Notes under the pieces: generated by a model
What the model was told of the DNA's origin: nothing
The model's database searches: none
What the model saw: only the letters and a program-made list of their open reading frames with translations
DNA from: Bacteroidales bacterium
GTDB taxonomy: Bacteria; Bacteroidota; Bacteroidia; Bacteroidales; ML635J-15
DNA length: 6,939 nt
Direction: 5' to 3'
Assembly (NCBI GenBank): GCA_007130555.1
Contig: SLSH01000298.1
Location: 1 to 6,939, forward strand
Shown: positions 1 to 6,809 of the stretch, piece after piece
How the letters are laid out: each line of letters starts with the position of its first letter
How positions within the stretch are numbered: the stretch's first letter is position 1
Program-made: the position numbers and the translations under genes

Positions 1-1
1 C

Positions 2-874
2 ATAAATATTGATTATTGGTTTAGCAAAAACACACAAGAAAAACTAGGTGCAAGCCTTAACTACATTGATAATATTAATGAAACTTCTGTTAAATTTTTT
101 TTTAAAATTGCCTTTAGTGAAACTGTTAGAGATGTTTCTTATGTTAAATCAGGGGAGTTCAAAATGGTGCGATCCAAAAAAACACAAGACAAAAATGATA
201 TTGATGTTTTTGGAATAATGGCTTCAAAACTTTCGAGAAACAAAAATGGACTCATTGAATTTAGTAAAATTTGTAAAAATGGCATAAAGTCAAATATTTA
301 TGATTTCAATACTGTCATAAACATTCCGGAAAACATCCTAAATTCAAACAGTATTGATATTGTAGTAACCTCTCCTCCTTATGGAGACTCCCGCACTACT
401 GTTGCTTATGGTCAATATTCAAGACTAGCTAACGAATGGCTTGGTTACAATTCAGCAAATCAAATTGACAATATGCTAATGGGTGGCAGAAAGCGAAAAT
501 TTAATCATAAATTCGGAAGTAAAGTTCTAAACGAAGTAATTTCTAAAATTCAAAACGAAGATGATGAAAGAGCAAGAGATGTAATATCTTTCTATGAGGA
601 TTATGAGAACTCTATTAAAAATGTTTCACAAGTCATAAAAAAAAGCGGTTTTGCATGTTATGTCGTTGGTAATAGAACGGTTAAAGGAATTACGATTCCT
701 ACCGATGAAATTACTGCTCAAATATTTGAAAATTGTGGTTTTACTCATATTGAAACAATTATGCGTAATATACCGAGCAAAAGGATGCCTTACAAAAATA
801 GTCCTTCAAATATTAAAGGTAAAACTTCTTCAACTATGAAAAATGAATATATTGTTATTTGCCAAAAACTCTAA
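2..874 (+). CDS. DNA methyltransferase of an R-M system, C-terminal part (5' end outside window)
   Basis: The reading frame is open from the left edge to the TAA at 872-874, giving 290 visible residues, so this is a fragment of a longer gene. The ATG at 164 is internal: the 54 residues before it read as family sequence, including a YWFSKN stretch and FSETVRDVSYVKSGEFK. The catalytic motif IV, TSPPY, is encoded at 368-382 and continues as GDSRTTVAYGQ. This motif is typical of amino-methyltransferases, often N4-cytosine, that transfer a methyl group from S-adenosylmethionine to DNA. The SAM-binding FxGxG motif is not visible after TSPPY, so I infer it lies upstream of the window (motif I before motif IV). 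The C-terminus (GFACYVVGNRTVKG onward) resembles this class of site-specific methyltransferase. The next gene begins two bases after the stop and encodes a restriction enzyme, so this enzyme most likely protects host DNA from it. The exact target base and site are not determined by the sequence. Confidence 0.88.
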   Translation: MNIDYWFSKNTQEKLGASLNYIDNINETSVKFFFKIAFSETVRDVSYVKSGEFKMVRSKKTQDKNDIDVFGIMASKLSRNKNGLIEFSKICKNGIKSNIYDFNTVINIPENILNSNSIDIVVTSPPYGDSRTTVAYGQYSRLANEWLGYNSANQIDNMLMGGRKRKFNHKFGSKVLNEVISKIQNEDDERARDVISFYEDYENSIKNVSQVIKKSGFACYVVGNRTVKGITIPTDEITAQIFENCGFTHIETIMRNIPSKRMPYKNSPSNIKGKTSSTMKNEYIVICQKL

Positions 875-876
875 TT

Positions 877-1578
877 ATGCGACTACCTGATTTAATTAAA
901 AGTCTTGAAAAACTCAAAGAAATAGGATTTATACCAACTCAACGAAAAGGACCTACAGGTATTGGTCACTTACTGGAAAATATGCTAGGAATAGATGAAA
1001 CTAATATTGCAATTCCTGACATTGGTGGTAGAGTAGAATTAAAAGCAACGAGAAAAAATGTAAACTCTTTAATTACATTATTCACTTTTAATCGTGCCGT
1101 TTGGAAAGTTAAACAAACTGAAATTATTAAAAAATACGGTTATATTGATGAGAAAGGCAGACAAGCTCTTTACACAACCGTAAATAACAAAATCCCAAAT
1201 AATCAAGGATTTATTTTGGTCTCTGAACCTCAAAAACATTTAGTTGTACTAAAAAATATTGTAGAAAAAGAAGACATTGCAGAATGGAGTACTTATGTTC
1301 TGGCAGGTAAGTTTATGACGAAACTTGACCGTTTATTATTAATATTTGCTGACAACAAAACCGAAAACAATGTTGAGTTTTTTCATTTTAATGAAGCATA
1401 TTTACTAGAAAACCCAACACCTGAAAAGTTCTTAGAGGCATTTGAAAATAGCAAACTTATGATTGACTTGCGAATGTATTTGAAAGAATCCGGTGGTGTA
1501 AGAAATCATGGAACAGGTTTTCGCATATCAGAGAAAAACTTGACAGAATTATATGCAAAAAGAAGAAAATTAATTTAA
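877..1578 (+). CDS. MvaI/BcnI-family type II restriction endonuclease
   Basis: I start this 233-residue protein at the ATG at 877, two bases after the methyltransferase stop. A TTG at 859 would extend it by six residues but lies inside the upstream gene. The N-terminal half carries the PD-(D/E)XK nuclease core: GIGHLLE with Glu34, PDIGG with Asp48, then VELKATR with Glu54 and Lys56. As I recall, MvaI uses a nearly identically spaced Glu, Asp and ExK set to bind Mg2+ and cut. Family members act as monomers and cleave CCWGG (MvaI) or CCSGG (BcnI). Which of these this enzyme cuts cannot be read from the protein alone. The C-terminal GGVRNHGTGFRI segment is also a typical family ending. Tight coupling to the methyltransferase gene supports one R-M unit. 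No Shine-Dalgarno site is visible, so translation may be coupled to the upstream stop. The length is close to the usual 230-250 residues and no truncation is seen. Confidence 0.88.
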   Translation: MRLPDLIKSLEKLKEIGFIPTQRKGPTGIGHLLENMLGIDETNIAIPDIGGRVELKATRKNVNSLITLFTFNRAVWKVKQTEIIKKYGYIDEKGRQALYTTVNNKIPNNQGFILVSEPQKHLVVLKNIVEKEDIAEWSTYVLAGKFMTKLDRLLLIFADNKTENNVEFFHFNEAYLLENPTPEKFLEAFENSKLMIDLRMYLKESGGVRNHGTGFRISEKNLTELYAKRRKLI

Positions 1579-1620
1579 TTGTATAGCATAATTAAAATTT
1601 AACTGAAATCACTTGCAGAT
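1579..1620. other. Convergent intergenic gap without clear terminator
   Basis: These 42 bases separate the stop of the restriction endonuclease gene from the stop of hoxW, which points the other way. The only symmetry seen is a short AT palindrome (TTAAAATTTAA). There is no GC-rich stem followed by a T-run, so transcripts from either side may overlap into the opposing gene. Confidence 0.5.
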
Positions 1621-2085
1621 TTAAGGTATTATATGTTTTCCTACAAACTCCTTCAAAAAATCAAATGCTTCAATCATATTTTCTGCTGCTTTTGGCGTAA
1701 GTTCTTCAATAAAGTCAAACTCATAAGCTTTTATATGGAGAACATAAGCTTCGGGGGTTTTGCCGTAAATTTTCTGACACAGGTCAACGACGTATGAAAC
1801 CGATACGGCGTGCATTGTAAATTCAATTGTAGCATCATCGGGTTTTGCGGGTTCGAGTTTGTAGTTTTCTACTTCTTCAACTATTGATGCATCAACAAAA
1901 ACAACCAGGTCATATTCTGCAATATAAGCGGAGTCTTCAATATTAAGTTGATAATTACAATCAACGCTAATATTATTATGTTTTTGTTCTTGCACCCATT
2001 TTTCGAAAAGTTCGGTAAATCTTGCTCCAAGACCGTCATCTTGTCTGCCGGGATTTCCGTATCCATATACTAATATTTTTTTCAT
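1621..2085 (-). CDS. hoxW: [NiFe] hydrogenase maturation endopeptidase (HoxW-like)
   Basis: This 154-residue protein belongs to the HybD/HycI/HoxW family, which clips the C-terminal tail of the hydrogenase large subunit once nickel is in place. It opens with KKILVYGYGNPGRQDDGLG. Asp17 in that motif, Asp65 in VVFVDAS and His92 in TMHAVSVSY sit where HybD has its nickel-sensing Glu16, Asp62 and His93. The expected substrate is HoxH, encoded just upstream. I use the ATG at 2085. A TTG at 2115 would add ten residues, but it lies in the loop of a terminator-like hairpin and the family starts at MKKILVYG. There is no good Shine-Dalgarno sequence (AGAG at most). The gene is the last of the operon, 67 bp after hoxH and behind the hairpin, so its expression may be lower than that of the structural genes. 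It converges with the restriction gene across 42 bp. Confidence 0.9.
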   Translation of the reverse strand: MKKILVYGYGNPGRQDDGLGARFTELFEKWVQEQKHNNISVDCNYQLNIEDSAYIAEYDLVVFVDASIVEEVENYKLEPAKPDDATIEFTMHAVSVSYVVDLCQKIYGKTPEAYVLHIKAYEFDFIEELTPKAAENMIEAFDFLKEFVGKHIIP

Positions 2086-2098
2086 ATTATTTTGCTCT

Positions 2099-2130
2099 AA
2101 AAAAAAAGTCCGCAAAAATAACGGACTTTT
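2099..2130 (-). terminator. Intrinsic-terminator-like hairpin between hoxH and hoxW
   Basis: On the minus strand the arms AAAAGTCCG and CGGACTTTT (9 bp, perfect; plus-strand positions 2122-2130 and 2104-2112) enclose a 9-base loop. The stem runs directly into nine consecutive T residues (2107 down to 2099). This is the shape of a rho-independent terminator for transcripts coming out of hoxH, whose stop is at 2153. The T-run ends only 13 bases before the hoxW ATG, so hoxW either depends on read-through or is transcribed from a promoter upstream of or within the hairpin. The mirror-image stem also has T-rich sequence on the plus strand, but no plus-strand gene reads into it from nearby. Confidence 0.78.
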
Positions 2131-2152
2131 ATTTTGTTAATTATATTAAATC

Positions 2153-3604
2153 TTATGATTTATAGTGATCAATTGTATTTCCTTTAGAATCAACCATTTT
2201 AATATCAAGAGGCATTTTGCCCAAAGCATGTGTAGCACAGCTTAAACATGGGTCATAAGCTCTGATTGCAATTTCAACTGCATTTTTCATCGGTTCGGTA
2301 ATTTCTTTTTGTCCCGACATCATCTTCTTTGCAACGAAATTTACAGATTGGTTCATCGGCTCATTATTATTTGTTGTAGAAACAATTAGATTTGCCATTT
2401 TAATCTGATCATCTTCGTTAATTTCATAATGATGGAACAATGTACCACGAGGAGCTTCAATTAGACCAACACCTTTTTTACCTTTAGTTCCTTTAATTAC
2501 AAGATCATCCTTTTGCAAATCAGGATCAAGTAATAATTCCTTAATCATTTCTGCAGCATGTAATAATTCTATAAGTCTTGCCCAATGAGTATGTAAGCAG
2601 TAATTATTAGGTTTACCGTTTGTATGAGCTTTAAATGCTTCGAATTCTTTCTGAGCCATCGGAGTTGGAATAAAGTCGGCAGTATTAAGACGCGCAAGAG
2701 GTCCTACACGATACCATCCTTTTTCTTTACCCAAATGCTTGAGGTATGGGAATTTCATATAACTCCAGTTACGTACTTCTTCTTCTATGTATTTGTCATA
2801 CTCTTGATAATCTACATCGTCAAGAATTTTCTTTCCGTCTGCATCAACAGCACGTAATACACCGTGATATAAGTCCATTCCTCCGTCTTTTCTGACAAGG
2901 CTAAGGTGATTTGACGGGAAGTAAGCGAATTCATCAACAAATTGCTGATTTTTCAGGTAATAATCTTTAAAGAATTGAAGTGCTCCATCTGCCCATTCAA
3001 TCATTTTTTCAATATTAAGAGGATCTGCACCTTTTAGCAGAATATCTCTTTCTTCGATGCTTAGATTTTTATTTATACCACCCGGAATTGCTCCTGTTCC
3101 GTGGATTTTTTTACCCGCAGTATGGTGAATTATTTCCTGACCATACTTACGCATCAATACACCTTGAGTTGCGAGTTCAGGGAAATTTAGTGCAACTCCG
3201 ATTACATTTCTGATAGCCGGGTCTGCATCATATCCGAGAAGGAAGTCAGGAGAGCTTAAGTGGAAAAAGTGAAGAGAATGCGACTGGAATATTTGTCCGT
3301 AGTGCATAAGTCTTCTCATTTTTTCTCCTGTAGGTGTTAAACCATGTCCTGTTCCTGCTCCCACGATAACGTCAAGAGCTTTTGCTGCGGCAAGGTGGTG
3401 ACTTACAGGGCAAATTCCACATAAACGTTGAACGAGAACCGGGGCTTCCCAATAAGGGCGACCTTGTATAAAACGTTCAAAACCTCGGAATTCAACAATA
3501 TGAAGTTTGGTTTGTGTAACATTCAAATTATCGTCCATATTTATGGTTACTTTACCATGACCTTCAACTCTGGTTACGGGTTCTATTGTTATTTTTTGTG
3601 CCAT
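2153..3604 (-). CDS. hoxH: NAD-linked [NiFe] hydrogenase large subunit HoxH
   Basis: HoxH carries the Ni-Fe active site where H2 is split or formed, in a soluble cytoplasmic enzyme. The protein is 483 residues. The N-terminal ligand motif is RLCGICPVSHH with Cys62 and Cys65. The C-terminal one is DPCLSCATH with Cys453, Cys456 and His459, so all four cysteine ligands are present. EPVTRVEGHG near the start is the usual opening of the family. After His459 comes a 24-residue tail starting ALGKMPL, which the maturation protease should cut off between His and Ala; the Ralstonia eutropha HoxH tail, as I recall, has the same length. The overall sequence fits group 3d (HoxEFUYH) rather than membrane uptake enzymes. 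It starts 18 bp after hoxY and is followed by the protease gene, so the operon order is consistent. No Shine-Dalgarno site is visible before the ATG (AT-rich leader only). No missing key residue was seen. Confidence 0.96.
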   Translation of the reverse strand: MAQKITIEPVTRVEGHGKVTINMDDNLNVTQTKLHIVEFRGFERFIQGRPYWEAPVLVQRLCGICPVSHHLAAAKALDVIVGAGTGHGLTPTGEKMRRLMHYGQIFQSHSLHFFHLSSPDFLLGYDADPAIRNVIGVALNFPELATQGVLMRKYGQEIIHHTAGKKIHGTGAIPGGINKNLSIEERDILLKGADPLNIEKMIEWADGALQFFKDYYLKNQQFVDEFAYFPSNHLSLVRKDGGMDLYHGVLRAVDADGKKILDDVDYQEYDKYIEEEVRNWSYMKFPYLKHLGKEKGWYRVGPLARLNTADFIPTPMAQKEFEAFKAHTNGKPNNYCLHTHWARLIELLHAAEMIKELLLDPDLQKDDLVIKGTKGKKGVGLIEAPRGTLFHHYEINEDDQIKMANLIVSTTNNNEPMNQSVNFVAKKMMSGQKEITEPMKNAVEIAIRAYDPCLSCATHALGKMPLDIKMVDSKGNTIDHYKS

Positions 3605-3622
3605 TATTTATAATTTTTTAGA

Positions 3623-4171
3623 TTAATCAAATTTAACTAACTCATAAGGTATATTCATTTCATCACCTGTTACCAAAGCAACTACGGCATTCCATATAAG
3701 GTCTGCTCTTGGCGGACATCCGGGCAGATAATAGTCTATTTTTACAATTTCATGCAAAGGATAAACTTTATCCAGAATAATCGGAAGTTCTTCGTCATTT
3801 GGCATTATTTTTTCTTTGTTTTCTCCAACAGTTGGACCGTCAAGATATGCTTCTTCGAGACATTCCTTTACCGGAATTCCGTTACGCATTGCGGGTAATC
3901 CTCCCATTATTGCACATTCTCCCAAAGAGATAAGGATTTTACAGTTTTTACGAAAATCCTTAAGTGCTTCTATATTTTCACTGTTACAACATCCGCCTTC
4001 TATTATACCGATATCACATTGTTTAGTAAAAGTTTTAATATCATCAATAGGAGATTTATTAAACTCTACTAATTCAATAAGTTTTAATATTCTGTCATCA
4101 ATATCAAGTATTGACATGTGGCATCCGAAACATCCGGCTAATGAAGCAGTGGCTACTATAGGTTTACTCAT
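3623..4171 (-). CDS. hoxY: NAD-linked [NiFe] hydrogenase small subunit HoxY
   Basis: HoxY pairs with HoxH and holds the proximal [4Fe-4S] cluster that passes electrons between the Ni-Fe site and the diaphorase module. The 182-residue protein has the short form typical of group 3d: it lacks a Tat signal peptide and the C-terminal domain with further clusters found in uptake hydrogenases. Likely cluster ligands are Cys14 and Cys17 (GCFGCHMS), Cys86 (LGECA) and Cys152 (PGCPPRADLIW). The conserved IIEGG segment is followed by two adjacent cysteines, Cys61-Cys62. From memory, related proteins usually have a small hydrophobic residue at the first of these. The gene lies 27 bp after hoxU and 18 bp before hoxH. 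Its ATG is preceded by a full AGGAGG ribosome binding site, unlike hoxU and hoxH, which fixes the start well. Confidence 0.95.
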   Translation of the reverse strand: MSKPIVATASLAGCFGCHMSILDIDDRILKLIELVEFNKSPIDDIKTFTKQCDIGIIEGGCCNSENIEALKDFRKNCKILISLGECAIMGGLPAMRNGIPVKECLEEAYLDGPTVGENKEKIMPNDEELPIILDKVYPLHEIVKIDYYLPGCPPRADLIWNAVVALVTGDEMNIPYELVKFD

Positions 4172-4179
4172 AATTATTT

Positions 4180-4187
4180 CCTCCTTT
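4180..4187 (-). promoter_or_regulatory. Strong Shine-Dalgarno site of hoxY
   Basis: The minus strand reads AAAGGAGG eight bases before the hoxY ATG. This is a near-perfect anti-16S match, and it decides the start codon. It stands out because hoxU, hoxH, hoxW and the restriction gene have no comparable site. Confidence 0.8.
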
Positions 4188-4198
4188 ATTATTGATGA

Positions 4199-4900
4199 TT
4201 AACTATTTATTTTTAAATCTGACCCGATAGAAACTTTATCATATTTTCTAGTTCCGATAGGCTCAATGAAACCGACCTCTTTACGAAGAATTGCACCGAC
4301 CGGGCATATCTCCATTGCTTTTTTAGCTTGTTCTTCACTCATATTGGCAGCTAATTTTCTGTCAATATTAATTTCGAGAGTTTTGCCTCTTCCTTTAAAA
4401 GCAAAAATGCTTTTGCTCTCATCGTCTTTTATTAAACGTACACAGCGTTTACAGAAGATGCAACGATTTCTTTCAAGAAATATTTTTGGTGTTGTTGCAT
4501 CAAGTTCTCTGCGTTCAAAAGCATAAGGGAAACGTGGTACCATCATTTGATACTTATAGCCTAATGCCTGTAAATCGCAGTTACCACTTTTTTCGCAGGA
4601 AGGGCAGAAATGATTACCTTCAACAAAAAGCATTTCAACAATAGCTTTTCTGATATCCAGTAATTCATCTGTATTGTTTTGAACTTCCATTCCGTCATCA
4701 ACCGGTGTGGTACAAGCTGCCATATCACGTCCGTTTACTTTTACCGTACAAATTCTGCATGAACCTGCAGGAATAAGGTCTCTCATATGGCAAAGCACAG
4801 GTATATAAACACCGTTATCAGCGGCAGCGTCAACAATTAGCTGACCTTTTGGAGCTGTAAATTCTTTGCCGTCAATTGTGAATTTTACTTTTTCACTCAT
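4199..4900 (-). CDS. hoxU: NAD-linked hydrogenase diaphorase subunit HoxU
   Basis: HoxU is the Fe-S wire between the hydrogenase dimer HoxYH and the flavoprotein HoxF, and is homologous to the N-terminal part of NuoG of complex I. The 233-residue protein reads in order as follows. A plant-ferredoxin-like [2Fe-2S] domain carries Cys37, Cys48, Cys51 and Cys63 (GSCRICTVKVNG). A His-Cys [4Fe-4S] motif follows with His97, Cys99, Cys102 and Cys108 (HFCPSCEKSGNCDLQ). A further [4Fe-4S] site uses Cys147, Cys150, Cys153 (CIFCKRC) and Cys199 (CPVGAI). All ligands are intact. The length is almost that of Ralstonia eutropha HoxU (about 234). The protein lacks the molybdopterin-like part of NuoG, which separates it from a respiratory complex I or formate dehydrogenase subunit. 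It lies 38 bp after hoxF and 27 bp before hoxY. The ATG at 4900 has no clear Shine-Dalgarno site, so the start rests on family alignment. Confidence 0.95.
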   Translation of the reverse strand: MSEKVKFTIDGKEFTAPKGQLIVDAAADNGVYIPVLCHMRDLIPAGSCRICTVKVNGRDMAACTTPVDDGMEVQNNTDELLDIRKAIVEMLFVEGNHFCPSCEKSGNCDLQALGYKYQMMVPRFPYAFERRELDATTPKIFLERNRCIFCKRCVRLIKDDESKSIFAFKGRGKTLEINIDRKLAANMSEEQAKKAMEICPVGAILRKEVGFIEPIGTRKYDKVSIGSDLKINS

Positions 4901-4938
4901 GTTTCTTATATTTAATTTTAATTAATAACTAAATTGAA

Positions 4939-6741
4939 TTACTCGTGCAGTTTTGGTTCACGTCCGACTGCTTCGCAAGATTCTAATATTGCTTTATCCA
5001 TATCAAAGTCGCTGTGATATTCTGCATCTTTTGTTTTACTTTCGTACAATTCTCTGAAATTTTGAATTGTTGTACGTACAGGATTTGCAGAAGTTTGTCC
5101 CAGCCCGCAACGTGAAGTTTTGGTTACTATTGCACTCCAATCCTGCATATTTTTTATATCACTTTTGATAGCACGTCCTTCGATTACTTTTTCTATTTGT
5201 CTTGTCAGAATCATGTTAAATGAGCGACATGTAACGCAAGAGCCACAAGATTCGTCTTCGAAAAATTCCATAAAATTGTGAACAACATCTTTTAGTAAAT
5301 CTCTATTTTTTCCGATAACAATCATTGAGCCTCCGGTAGGTAAATCTTCCATTGCAATTTTTTTGTCAAACTGACTTGGAGATATACATGTTCCGGAAGG
5401 ACCTGCCACCTGAACTGCCTGTACGTCTGTTGCGCCAACCATATCTAACATTTCTTTTATTGTTAATCCCCATTCAACTTCATATACACCGGGATTATTA
5501 CAATCTCCTGATATGCTTAAAAGTTTTGTTCCGGCAGATTCATTAGTACCCATTGACTTATACCATTCTGCACCGTTTTCAATAATTTTTGTTGCAGAAC
5601 AGAAAGTCTCTACATTATTAATTATAGATGGTTTATTTTTATAACCTTTTTGTACAGGAAACGGAGGACGATTACGAGGCTCTCCGCGTTTTCCTTCGCT
5701 TGATTCTATAAGAGCCGATTCTTCTCCGCATACATAAGCTCCTGCACCAAGTTGTATTCTAATATCAAAATCAAAACCTTTACTTAGAATATTATTTCCA
5801 AGTAAATTATTTTTACGCATTTCATCAAGAACATTCTCAAGATACTTTTTGAGGTACAGATATTCGCTTCTTAGATAAATAATCCCTTTATTAGAGCCTA
5901 TTGCATATCCGGCAATAGCCATACCTTCAAACATTTGTTGGGCACGTTCTGTCAATAAAACTCTGTCTTTAAATGTTCCGGGTTCTCCTTCGTCAGCATT
6001 ACAAAGCACGAATTTTTCTCCGGATTCATTTGAACAGTACATCCATTTCAGACCGGTCGGGAAACCTGCTCCGCCTCTTCCTCTGAGGTTAGAATCTTTA
6101 ACCTGATTAATAACATCTGCTGGAGACATGCTAAAAGCTTTGTTCATTCCTGCTCCGGCGGTATATTCTCCCAGACATACTTTTCCTGCCTTACGGATGT
6201 TATTTTTAACCATAGATTTAACAAGAGGGTGTGTATTATTACCATCACCGTACTCTGTCACCATATCCTGAACATTTTTACCCTCACGCATTTCTGCAAT
6301 CAGCTTTCTTACCTTATCTCTATTCAGATTTGTAAATACAACCGAATTAATCAAAGCTGCAGGTTCCTGATCACTCATCCCGATACAAGCCGTATATTTA
6401 AGAGTTATAAGACCATCGGAAGTTGTTTCTCCGAATTTAACACCTGACTGCTTTTCAAATTCATCAACTACGTCTTTCATACCAAAGAAACCGGAAGTTA
6501 CGCTATTATTAATATAAACAGCATATTTACCAACGGGTTTCTCTGTGAAGAAATGATAGAATGAACGAGTTTGTATTACATCAACTTCAGATATTTTAAG
6601 TTCTGATGCAATTACAGAAACAGCCTCTTTAGAAATACAACCAAATTCGGACTGGACATCTATAAGAATATCCATTAAACGTCCCGAATCTTTAGCATAC
6701 TTCTCTGTAATTTCCTTTAATGATTTTTCTACATTTGACAT
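4939..6741 (-). CDS. hoxF: NAD-linked hydrogenase diaphorase HoxF with fused NuoE/HoxE-like domain
   Basis: HoxF binds FMN and NAD(H) and exchanges electrons with HoxU. The 600-residue protein has two parts. Residues about 1-155 are a NuoE/HoxE-like thioredoxin-fold domain. Residues about 210-575 are a NuoF-like flavoprotein with GRGGAGFPTGLKW (221-233) and CNADEGEPGTFKDR (247-260) for FMN and NADH. It continues with GAGAYVCGEESALIES (332-347), an SLBB-like segment around 400-450, and a [4Fe-4S] site at Cys499, Cys502, Cys505 (CGSCVTC) and Cys545 (SRCGLG). This matches the fused HoxF of Ralstonia eutropha (about 602 residues) in layout and length. Odd point: the NuoE-like domain has lost most [2Fe-2S] ligands. 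Only Cys119 (CIGMS) remains, while the other positions read Asn78, Ser83 and Ser123, so this cluster is probably absent. It is the first gene of the operon, and its ATG follows a strong GGAGG site. A stand-alone hoxE is not present in the window. Confidence 0.96.
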   Translation of the reverse strand: MSNVEKSLKEITEKYAKDSGRLMDILIDVQSEFGCISKEAVSVIASELKISEVDVIQTRSFYHFFTEKPVGKYAVYINNSVTSGFFGMKDVVDEFEKQSGVKFGETTSDGLITLKYTACIGMSDQEPAALINSVVFTNLNRDKVRKLIAEMREGKNVQDMVTEYGDGNNTHPLVKSMVKNNIRKAGKVCLGEYTAGAGMNKAFSMSPADVINQVKDSNLRGRGGAGFPTGLKWMYCSNESGEKFVLCNADEGEPGTFKDRVLLTERAQQMFEGMAIAGYAIGSNKGIIYLRSEYLYLKKYLENVLDEMRKNNLLGNNILSKGFDFDIRIQLGAGAYVCGEESALIESSEGKRGEPRNRPPFPVQKGYKNKPSIINNVETFCSATKIIENGAEWYKSMGTNESAGTKLLSISGDCNNPGVYEVEWGLTIKEMLDMVGATDVQAVQVAGPSGTCISPSQFDKKIAMEDLPTGGSMIVIGKNRDLLKDVVHNFMEFFEDESCGSCVTCRSFNMILTRQIEKVIEGRAIKSDIKNMQDWSAIVTKTSRCGLGQTSANPVRTTIQNFRELYESKTKDAEYHSDFDMDKAILESCEAVGREPKLHE

Positions 6742-6749
6742 TATTTTTT

Positions 6750-6755
6750 CCTCCG
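6750..6755 (-). promoter_or_regulatory. Strong Shine-Dalgarno site of hoxF
   Basis: The minus strand reads CGGAGG, ending eight bases before the hoxF ATG at 6741. It supports that start codon and, like the hoxY site, is stronger than those of the other genes here. Confidence 0.78.
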
Positions 6756-6782
6756 TTATAATTTAATAATTGTTAATTATTT

Positions 6783-6809
6783 ACTTGATAATCAGGCAGT
6801 AAACTTGAT
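6783..6809. repeat. Direct repeat ACTTGAT, 20 bp apart
   Basis: ACTTGAT occurs at 6783-6789 and again at 6803-6809. The start-to-start distance is exactly 20 bp, close to two helical turns, so both copies lie on the same face of the DNA. TTGAT is also the half-site of Fnr-type regulators, but no full TTGAT-N4-ATCAA site is formed. It may be a regulator binding site or chance in AT-rich DNA. Confidence 0.35.

Noticed and set aside
164..874. ATG at 164 as the methyltransferase start, with AGGGGAG about 7 bases upstream resembling a ribosome binding site
   Set aside because: The frame is open back to the window edge and the upstream residues read as methyltransferase family sequence, so the ATG is internal and the AGGGGAG is coding (SGEF).
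859..876. TTG at 859 as the restriction endonuclease start
   Set aside because: It overlaps the methyltransferase end and adds six residues with no family match; the ATG at 877, two bases after the upstream stop, is a better start.
1881..2066. Minus-strand open frame of 61 codons inside hoxW in another frame
   Set aside because: It overlaps hoxW, whose metal-binding residues are intact, and has no family features of its own.
2086..2115. TTG at 2115 as the hoxW start
   Set aside because: The extra ten residues are encoded in the terminator-like hairpin and T-run; the family begins at MKKILVYG, encoded from 2085.
2113..2120. TATTTTTG on the minus strand as a -7 promoter element for hoxW
   Set aside because: It matches TAnnTTTG but lies in the hairpin loop and has no TTG -33 partner at the right distance; in T-rich DNA such a match is weak evidence.
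3816..4202. Plus-strand open frame of 128 codons opposite hoxY, and similar ones opposite hoxH, hoxU and hoxF
   Set aside because: They lie antisense to well-supported hox genes, show no recognisable motif and are best explained as by-products of the coding strand.
4199..6741. HoxF and HoxU as complex I (NuoEFG) subunits or an electron-bifurcating hydrogenase
   Set aside because: HoxU is the short form without the rest of NuoG, the neighbours are HoxY and HoxH with a Ni-Fe site, and no [FeFe] H-cluster motif or other nuo gene is present.
6785..6795. TTGATAATCAG as an Fnr site
   Set aside because: Fnr boxes need four bases between the half-sites (TTGAT-N4-ATCAA); here there is one, and the right arm is imperfect.
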